Origin: Symsagittifera roscoffensis | Taxonomy: Eukaryota > Xenacoelomorpha > Acoela > Convolutidae | Length of the DNA: 64,000 nucleotides | Reading direction: 5' to 3' | NCBI RefSeq assembly: GCF_963678635.1 | Contig: NC_087068.1 | Span: 5,541,079 to 5,605,078, forward strand | In this document: positions 56,226 to 64,000 of the stretch, in pieces | How the letters are laid out: each line of letters opens with the position of its first letter | How positions within the stretch are numbered: the first letter of the stretch is position 1 | The notes under the pieces: model-generated | The model's database searches: none | The model's input: only the letters and a program-made list of their open reading frames with translations | Told to the model about the DNA's origin: nothing | Program-made: the position numbers and the translations under genes

Positions 56226-56600
56226 GAATCAGTTTACAACTTCCAAGCTTTATCAGAATTGTGTTCTCGTAGTTTTTTGTTTTCTGTTGTCTTATCATGT
56301 AGCTCTGATCGATTTATCTTGACTCAAATTAGAACTCGTTATTTCTAGCAAATCAAGCCAGCGAATGATTAAACTACTAGTTAGTTAGCGAGAAAATTTT
56401 GATGCTGAATTGATGAGCACTATGAGAATTCGTTTTAGAACAGTTTAGCTTCTTTACATTCCCTCCAGGACATATCCATTTAAATTTATTCATGAATGAT
56501 AAATCAAAAAAATTTAAATTGATTATCCCAAACAGTTTGGACCTTCAGATCAAAGCTCAAAAGATTGCTGTTAAGTTCTCAAAAAACAAAGAACGAAGCA

Positions 56601-58192
56601 CTACCCGCACTGACAAAAATGGATGTAGATCGATTTAAATATGAAAAAAAATATGCAGATATAAATGAAATAGATTTAAGTTGTAAAAAGTTAGTTAATC
56701 GAAAAAAAAAATCAGATAATTAGGTCAATTTTCAATCGATTTAAATCTATTTAAATTCAACTCCAAAAAGACCGATTCCAGTCAATTTTAAATTGATTCA
56801 AATAGATCTTAAAGTTGACACTAGAAAAATTGATCTAATTTATTTTAAATCGATTTAAATCGATTTTCCTTACTTCTTCTTTCTTCTTCATTGACATTTT
56901 TCTTCAATTGTTAAAAGTTTATGCCTAATATTTGATTTAAAAATGATGGTTTTCTATAATTTCATTGGATAGTTTCGAGCTCAAAATCTGGTTTATTTTG
57001 ACAGTTTCCTTGATTTGTGACATAAGTTAATGCTTGAAATCTGATTTACAATGATGATTTTCTAGATTTTCGTAGCATTTTTTTTGAGCTCAAATTTTGA
57101 TTTTTAGCGACCTTTTTCTCTCTGATAATACATTGTCTTTTGCCCATTATATGAATTACATTAATAGGTTTTTAATAATTTAATTGCATATTTTGGAGCT
57201 CAAAATTTGATTTGTAGTGACCAATTTCTTCATTCGTTACACAGGTTTTTGCTCAAGATCCGATTTACAATGTTGATTTTTTATGATTTCAATGCATATT
57301 TTTGAGCTCAAAATCTGGTTTATTTTGACATTTTTCTTGATTTGTTACATATGTTAATGTACAAAATTTGATTTACAATGACAATTTTCTAGATTTTGTT
57401 GCATAATTTTGAGCTCAAATTTTGATTTTTAGCGACCTTGTTCTCTATTTAATACATTGGTTTTTGCCCTTTATCTGATTTACGTTAATAGGTTTTAATA
57501 ATTTTATTGCGTATTTTGGAGCTGAAAATTTGCTTTGTAGTGACCAATTACTTTGTTCGTTACACAGGTTTTCGCCCAAGATCCGATTAACAATGTTGAT
57601 TTTCTATGATTTCAATGCATATTTTTGAGCTAAAAATCTGGTTTTTTTATTTTAGTTTTCTTGATTTGTTACATATGTTAATGCACGAAATATGATTTAC
57701 AATGATGATTTTCTAGGTTTTTGGTTGCATATTTTTGAGCTCAAAATCTGGTTTATATTAACATTTTTTATATATTTCCTGAATTATAAACCATCTGGAA
57801 CGTGTGTTTTCTTTTTTAAAATCAAGAATAAAAAATTTCAATTTGTTTTCTAATCAGCATGTTTTTTTGCCTTGTTAGCAAAAAACTTGATTTCAGTGGG
57901 TCGGAAAATCAATCGAAATTGATTTAAATCGATTTTATAGATACTTAAATTGATTTAAAAATTTCAAAATGATCAATTTAAATCGATTTAAAATGAAAAT
58001 CCATCGAAATCAATTTAAATTGATTTGTTTGGCAATTAAATCGATTTAAAATTTTCAAAAGATCAATTTAAATTGATTTTAAATCCATCTAAGTTCGTGG
58101 TTATTCGACATGGTTAATCGATTTGGATCGATTTGAAATCGATTTAAAATCATTTAAAATCGACCGGAAACCATTTCTGTCAAAGCCGGTAA
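56601..58192. mobile_element. Inverted-repeat-bounded element with internal satellite
   Basis: The left end CTACCCGCACTGACAAAAAT and the reverse complement of the right end (TTACCGGCTTTGACAGAAAT) match imperfectly over about 22 bp, both followed by GG. Inside both ends lie clusters of AATCGATTTAAATCGATTT, and the middle is a 108-bp tandem repeat. No coding region. It looks like a non-autonomous DNA transposon of about 1.6 kb. Confidence 0.6.
56930..57770. repeat. Higher-order tandem repeat, 3 x 108 bp = 324 bp
   Basis: The anchor GAGCTCAAA (or variant) occurs at 56977, 57086, 57196, 57304, 57411, 57519, 57627 and 57737, a spacing of 107-110 bp. Every third unit is most alike (AAATCTGGTTTATTTTGACA at 56,987 and 57,311, variant at 57,635), so the real period is 324 bp. 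Confidence 0.9.
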
Positions 58193-58194
58193 GA

Positions 58195-58795
58195 TTATAC
58201 TAAAAATTTCGACGTGGTTTCTTTGTAGTTAGAATAGATCTCAGTGTGAGTGTTATTTTTGAAAGTTTCCAGCAAAATCCAAAACAAATTGTTCTCAGTT
58301 TTTTGGGATTTGTCCTTGTTATTATGGCTACAACGTTGTTTTTTGTTCTATTAGAGTTCTTAAATTTTTTCTGCTTCCCTTCTCTGAATGTTTTTCATGG
58401 TTCACTCCTTCCACGCCAAGAAAGTAAACTTTCTCGTTCCGGAAGTTTGATTCAGTCATTTATTTCGATCGAGTTTTTCGCTTGAAGGAATGACTGAATT
58501 TTTTCTGATATATTTTCTCACTTAAATGATGTGTATTGTGTGCTTTTTTTTTCAAAAGAAGACTTTAAGGCTCGAGTCAAATGAAAAAGTTTTTTTTTTA
58601 AATTAAAAAAGCAAAAAAAGCTAGAGAGTAAACGGAAACCTGTGTAACGAATGAAGTAATTGGTTATTAAAAACCTATTAATGTAAATTCAGTCAAAAAT
58701 TGAGTCATCGCTCAGAAAAAAATTGTTGAAATGTAATAAACGGTTTAGGCTTATTTGTTTTGCTCAAATTGCAAGCAATGCTTCAAGCCACTCAC
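58195..58795. other. Spacer between two repeat elements
   Basis: A plus-strand frame at 58,246-58,485 has a hydrophobic stretch (LGFVLVIMATTLFFVLLEFL), but no splice or composition support makes it a gene. Otherwise nothing is seen. Confidence 0.35.
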
Positions 58796-58798
58796 CGG

Positions 58799-59732
58799 TG
58801 CTCCGGGTTGACCAAAACTTCTTATCATACAATTTCCATATATGAGAAACTTCTTGTCAAACATTTTCATACAATTCCATACGTACAGAAAATTGTATGA
58901 AAACTCTATGATAAGCATTTTTCCATATATGAAAATTGTATGATAGGTGTTTTCCCATAAACCAAAAATTTAGATTTTTTCTTTCTAAATTTCGTTTCTG
59001 AAAAATTTTCGGTAGTGTTTGCAACCGAACACTAGTGACAGAGACCTTGGTTACTCAAAGCACCAAAGGTTGGACGGTCTTGCATTTACAATGCATAGAA
59101 AACGACCTAAATTGGTCTGTCTTTCACAATTGATATAAGAAAAGAAACAAACTTTTGTTTTTTGGCAAAATTTTTCAAAGATGATTACTTTAAAGTTTTG
59201 AAATTTCAAATTATCAGACACTGATAAAAGCATATATTAACACCCCATACAAAAGAAATATAAATTTTCAGCGTTTTTGACAAAAAATTTAAGTGAAAAT
59301 AAAATACAAGCCAACTTTATCGCATCCAGGACTACGTTATGCACACAAAATATTAAATTTTGCATGCAAAAAAAATTTTTTCGAAAAATGTTTGTTTGCG
59401 TACGAAATTGAATTTGCGGTTGAAAAAAAAAACAAAAAAGTTTTTGGGCCAAATTTTTAAAACTTTTTGTGTCGCCATCAAAAAAATGCCAGTCATACAA
59501 TTTCCATATATGGGAACTGTATGATAAGCATTTTTTTCAAAAAACGAAAACCTCAGTTTTTTATCACCAGACTGTTTTATTAGAATCAAACAGCCACAGA
59601 AATTAGTTTATACCAGTTTTCAACCATTTTTAGAAATTGTATGAAAATTGTATGACAAGCATTTTTCCACACAATTGATGTATGGAATTGTATGATAAGC
59701 TTTTTCGGTGTATGGAGGTCAACCCGGGGCTC
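58799..59732. mobile_element. Inverted-repeat element (MITE-like) with ATCATACAATT words
   Basis: The left end GTGCTCCGGGTTGACC is mirrored by GGTCAACCCGGGGCTC ending 59,732. Inside, both arms contain repeated CTTATCATACAATTCCATA and TTGTATGATAAGCATTTTTC words in opposite orientations, so the whole element can fold back on itself. About 930 bp, no coding region. Confidence 0.75.
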
Positions 59733-59739
59733 TAGTTTA

Positions 59740-60342
59740 GTTTTCATTGAATCCGAGCTGACGTTTTTTTAGAACGCAAATAAGAACTGAAAAGACTGAA
59801 GGATAAAAAGAAAGGTTAATTGCACAAAACCGCATTTTTAAAAAATCAAAGGAACAAAGCATCGCTCATAAAGTTAATTCGATTCGCATAAAATAATTGT
59901 TTTAAGAATAAGAAATTTGCAAAAAATTATTTGTTTGAAGAATAAGAAATTTTCAGCTGTTTCTTATAATTGTATTTTTGCAAGGGATTTTTTCTGCGAA
60001 TACGATTATGTAATGATTTTGATTTTCGCAGTTTCGAAGAAATAAACAAATAGAATCATCGACATATCAAAAAATTGTTTTTCAGTTTGCATTCAAATTT
60101 TAAAAAGAAGAGCTGAGAACGGATGAACGATTCTAAAAAATTTTTTAAAGGTTAATTTGTCTTGTCCAGGAAAACTGGATCCAATTATGCCTCTACCGTG
60201 CTCGATGTATGTTTCAGCTGACCTCGATGTATGTTTGAACCACGCTCAAACTATATTTTGGTTTGTGCTCCATATATATTTTGACCACGCTCGAACTATA
60301 ATTTGTTTGGGTTCGACCGAAGCAGAAGGGGTTTGAGCACGG
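59740..60342. other. AT-rich spacer with a CTCGATGTATGTT-type repeat
   Basis: No gene. From 60,197 there are alternating pieces (GTGCTCGATGTATGTTTCAG, ACCTCGATGTATGTTTGAAC, ACCACGCTCAAACTATATTT, ACCACGCTCGAACTATAATT) leading up to the palindrome, suggesting a small degenerate tandem family. Confidence 0.5.
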
Positions 60343-60416
60343 AACAATTTGAAGAGTCGGTGGAGCACGGTCTTAACATATGTTAAGACCGTGCTCCACC
60401 GACTCTTCAAATTGTT
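60343..60416. repeat. Perfect 74-bp palindrome
   Basis: Two 37-bp arms with no spacer, centred on CATATG at 60,377-60,382. The arm begins AACAATTTGAAGAGTCGGTG and ends GAGCACGGTCTTAACAT. Every base pairs. The symmetry stops sharply at 60,342 and 60,417. No coding sense is apparent. Confidence 0.95.
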
Positions 60417-60419
60417 TAG

Positions 60420-63400
60420 ACAGCGCTTGTGGCGTGGTATGTTCAAGTTTGTGATCGACTCAAACCGGTTTTCCGCGTTTCAATTCTACTGAGCTTCGAA
60501 ATTACGCGGTTCGACAATGAAAGTCGAAACAAAAAGATAGCAAAGTCACCAAACGAGAAGGAATCATGATGCCTGTTGATTTTTTTTTCAAACCGACGCT
60601 TTTCAACTCTCTTAAAAAGCTTCCAGTGTGTATATAGTGGATCTTTGTTTGACAATCTTTGGATACCTGAATTGTCGCATCTCAGTTCTGTCGTTTCTGA
60701 GACTAGTTTTTGGATTCGAAACTTTAGACATTTACCTGCAATTCTTCCGCTTTATATTTTCCAATTTTTACTGATTTCGACGTTTTGTTAACTGATTCTC
60801 GGACTCTTTTTCCATCTCAGTTGATTCTTTTTAAAAAAACGAAAACACAACTAACCGTTCGTTAAAGGAATAATTTTTCTTCAATTTTTTGATTTTATCA
60901 AAAAAAGGCGTCGGCAGAACTTTCCATGCAAAATACCCAGCTGCTTGATTTTTCCCTTAGTTTTAGTTCCATAGAATTTTATTCAGTCTGTTCTCTTGCT
61001 GAAACTATGAATAATTTCAGCCTTTCAACCTTCCAAATTACTGTAAGTGTTAGTTATGGATCATGATTGGTTAGTTAGAAATTTTTTACAGAGATGGTTT
61101 TATCAATAAAAAAATTGAATATAAATACTAGTTTTAAACTGGTTCCACCAATAACTAACCGTCTCTGAAAGTGCAACTTTGGAAGTTTTTTCCGTGGAAA
61201 GAAAATGTTCTCTGAAAATTAGTTCTTTTAATCTATTTCAGTTTCAATTTTTTTAAAAAAATTTCAGTTGAACCTTAGTTCTGTTGGAAGCATTTTACCC
61301 AACATTTTACCTCAAGTTTTGTCGCATCTGACATAAGCCGCGATCTGACAACATTGCAAACAACTCACAAAACCAATTACAAAAAAAACTTGACTTGTTT
61401 TTGAAACATGTTGCGAGCGAAAATGTCTTCAACAAGTTTTAATGTCGGCTACCGATAAGCAGAAATAAATAAAAAATCAAGCATATACAAAACCAGGTTG
61501 AATCGACGAGTTTTTAAAATTGATGATGCCTATTATGGATAAAAAGAATGTTGACTGTTCAAAAACGATGTTGCCGAGAACATAATTGTTAAACTTTCAA
61601 AAAAGTTAGAAAATTAGAGCTGCCATCAAACAGGAGAAATGATTATGCCAACAGTTTTTGCTTTCACAAATTTTCTCATACAAGATAAAAGAAAATAATC
61701 TTACTCTTGTATGAGATAAATATATATTTTTTAAATTATAAATGACAATATTTAACGATCGACGACCAATAAAAACTCTTGACACTTCAAAAAAGTAAAA
61801 TGCAGAAGTAAAAAAAAATACTGCTGCGAAGCAGTTGCTTAGATGGAAGTCAAACTGCCTGTGAAACTGACCGGCCGAATTTAGGCTAAGAGGTATACAT
61901 TTTCTGACTCAGCCTAAATTGGACAAAATCTCTGCGATAAAACTAATATGATAAAATAATAGATGAAATAATGCAAAACTCAGAATTAGAGAACTGCATT
62001 GATTCGAAAAGTTTTCTTTTCCCATAAAATGATCAACTTGCTCTCGAAAACTTTTTATTGGGTATTTTTCCTGGTTTTAGCGCAGAATAATTCAAGTTAT
62101 TCATGGATAAAGCATACATTTTTCGTTCCAACTCCGCCAAATAGGTGCATAAAAACCACTTAGAAATGGCTAAATGGGATCACCGAACTGAAATTTTCTC
62201 AGCGAACTTAAATTCTTGGTATGAAGTCTTAGAATAAAATTTGATAATTAAGGACAGGTACCGGCAAAAACTTGTTTTGATCCTACTATGTTTTTTGATT
62301 AACCTGAAATTTTGATTGTGAATAAACTGAATAACTGCGATTGTTTGTTGTTTTCTTCAACAAAATCATGGGAATTTTAACAATCAAACTAACGCGTTTT
62401 GACCACAAAAACAAAAAAATTGAGTTCATTTTGCTTCATAAAAAAATGCAATATAAATTATTGTGAAATAGAAGTTTTTTTAATTTGATTGATTTAGGTA
62501 TTTTGAGTTAGAAATTGAATAAATTTTTAGGACAGTTTTAAAAATAATAGAATTGTCATTTTTGCTAAACAAGACAACATAATTGATTTCACAATTTTGA
62601 ACACCATTTTATGACATGTTTACAAGGCACAAACTATTTTGTTTCAGATTCGGTTAAATTACTTCTTTCTCCGTTTCTATCAGATTGGTTCAGAACTCAG
62701 AATTTGTAATGGCTATAGAATATGTGGAAGTTAATATATGTATGCAAAGAAAACCAGAAGTGAAAAAACGCAAGCAATAAAAAAAGCAGCAGTCAGGTAT
62801 CCAAACTTAGGAAAATTGCCAAGGGTTATGTGCAGTAATTTTTTAAGGACGCATACTTTTTGTCTTCTCATACAGTTTATCCATGAATGTACCAGTTGAT
62901 GACCAAGAGCATTTGAGGTTTTTTAACAGAGGACATTTATTGCTGCATTATGATTTTCAAGATTAACTCTGATCAACTTTTTCTCCTTTTCAGAAGTAGA
63001 ACTGGCTTTAGGCCAGTCAGAACTTTCACAAAAGTTTGTTTTGTCACTATTAAAAATTTGACCGCAATTTCCTGCGCGCTGTTTTCAAAAGTCACTTTTT
63101 TTGCTTAAACAAGATTAAACTTTGTGATTTTTCATTTATAGAAAAAAGTCAAGCAGCGCGATCTTGAGCTCCCGATAAATATACTGGAGAGAAAAGTAAC
63201 GCAACCAAAATTTCTTAGAACATGCAAATTGAAGTACACTAGTAGTCACAATTGAAATCAAATTGAGGTTTTTCTTCAAACGACCTGATTTCAAAGATGA
63301 TTTTGAGCATTATTTGTTTGAATCATAAACAAAACTTATACGCCAACTAAAAGCAAATGATCGGAGCTAGCCTCTTTAAGATTACAGTTTTTTCAATTTG

Positions 63401-64000
63401 TCTAAAAACTGCAGGAACCAATGAATTAACTGATTACTTTTACAGTGATGAGAGTGTTCCACATCGGATAATGATTTTTTAATTTGCCATTTTCAGAAAG
63501 TGTTCAAACTGGCGTTTTGAGACCTACTGATAGATCCTTGAACCCAAATTTTGTGAATTTTAAGAGGGAAGCTCTGATCATCTGCAGCTTGTGTAAAAAG
63601 TTAGCTTTTCTGTGCAAATGAAACCCAAGCTGTCCTAGACAACAAAATTTTTAGAACTTAAATCATGAGGTTGCGCCTAATTTTGACAACAGATTCGGCT
63701 TGATTTCATTATGAACATCGGCTTGGACGAGTTGAAATAGGCTCTTAAAATAATTGTGTATCAAAAGTTTGTTTTTCATTAAACCAAAATTGTTCAAAAT
63801 TTTTCACGTTAGAATTTTTTTGGGAGTTTTGTTGCAAAGAAAATTGTGAGCCTTTTTAAATCACTAATATTGACTAAAAAGAAAATACGAGTCATCAATA
63901 GTGTTAAGAATAGTTTTTTAAGCATCTTTTCTGGTTGAAATTAGGTATTTATCAAAAATGAGTACGAATAAGGTGGAACCTGATCTAGACTACATTTTAT
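60420..64000. other. AT-rich tail, no gene seen
   Basis: No coding or RNA gene can be supported. Near 61,052-61,160, TTAGTTATGGATCATGATTG and CCACCAATAACTAACCGTCT form a loose imperfect inverted pair. The rest is AT-rich intergenic sequence. Confidence 0.4.

Noticed and set aside
58246-58485. Plus-strand frame with a hydrophobic stretch, as a small membrane protein
   Set aside because: There is no composition change, no splice sites and no recognisable family; AT-rich DNA often yields Phe/Leu-rich frames.
59237-59589. Phe-rich minus-strand frames within the 58.8-59.7 kb element
   Set aside because: They lie inside a fold-back repeat, overlap each other, and arise from A-rich sequence.

Overview
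The window is AT-rich eukaryotic DNA, most likely from an invertebrate animal. It has spliced genes whose small, GC-richer exons sit in long AT-rich introns with GT-AG borders, many homopolymer and microsatellite runs, and decayed animal-type transposons: a Polinton/Maverick, a BEL/Pao and a Ty3/Gypsy element. There is no bacterial gene organisation. The species cannot be named from the sequence.

Region 1, 1-12.2 kb. A multi-exon host gene lies on the minus strand, from a start codon at 10930 to a stop at 2752. Exons 3 to 8 join in consistent phase; the exon 2 to 3 junction is unresolved. I do not recognise the protein. A further exon-like, GC-richer block lies at 1096-1310. Introns and flanks carry hairpins, poly-G/C runs, a TTC microsatellite and a degenerate repeat built on the near-palindrome GCGGATTCCGC.

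Region 2, 12,937-33,814. This is a whole but inactive Polinton (Maverick), about 20.9 kb, bounded by clear terminal inverted repeats. Nearly all recognisable genes read on the minus strand. From right to left they are an exonuclease-like and unidentified proteins, integrase, a penton-like structural protein, a small basic virion-type protein, an F54H12.2-like capsid protein, an adenain-type cysteine protease, and protein-primed DNA polymerase B. Every large gene has stops, frameshifts or lost catalytic residues. The middle is rearranged: the capsid-end/protease segment exists twice, and a 3.8-kb array of ~240-bp repeats, including a 1,064-bp apparently exact duplication, lies between PolB and the duplicated block.

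Region 3, 33.8-47.4 kb. A Ty3/Gypsy reverse-transcriptase fragment abuts the Polinton. It is followed by a possible secreted-peptide first exon at 35.2 kb, a long decayed BEL/Pao retrotransposon (gag to integrase, minus strand, about 38.3-43.0 kb), a small two-exon gene (46,586-45,687, minus) and an ATAATC-type microsatellite of about 450 bp.

Region 4, 47.4-64 kb. No credible gene was found. It holds non-autonomous elements: a diverged ~500-bp repeat pair (54.0 and 55.4 kb), an inverted-repeat-bounded element with a 3 x 108-bp higher-order repeat (56.6-58.2 kb), another inverted-repeat element (58.8-59.7 kb), a perfect 74-bp palindrome at 60,343-60,416, and tRNA-like SINE fragments.

The main discovery candidate is the Polinton: an endogenous virus-like element with its termini preserved, an internally duplicated structural module, several unassigned open frames and a nested satellite array.
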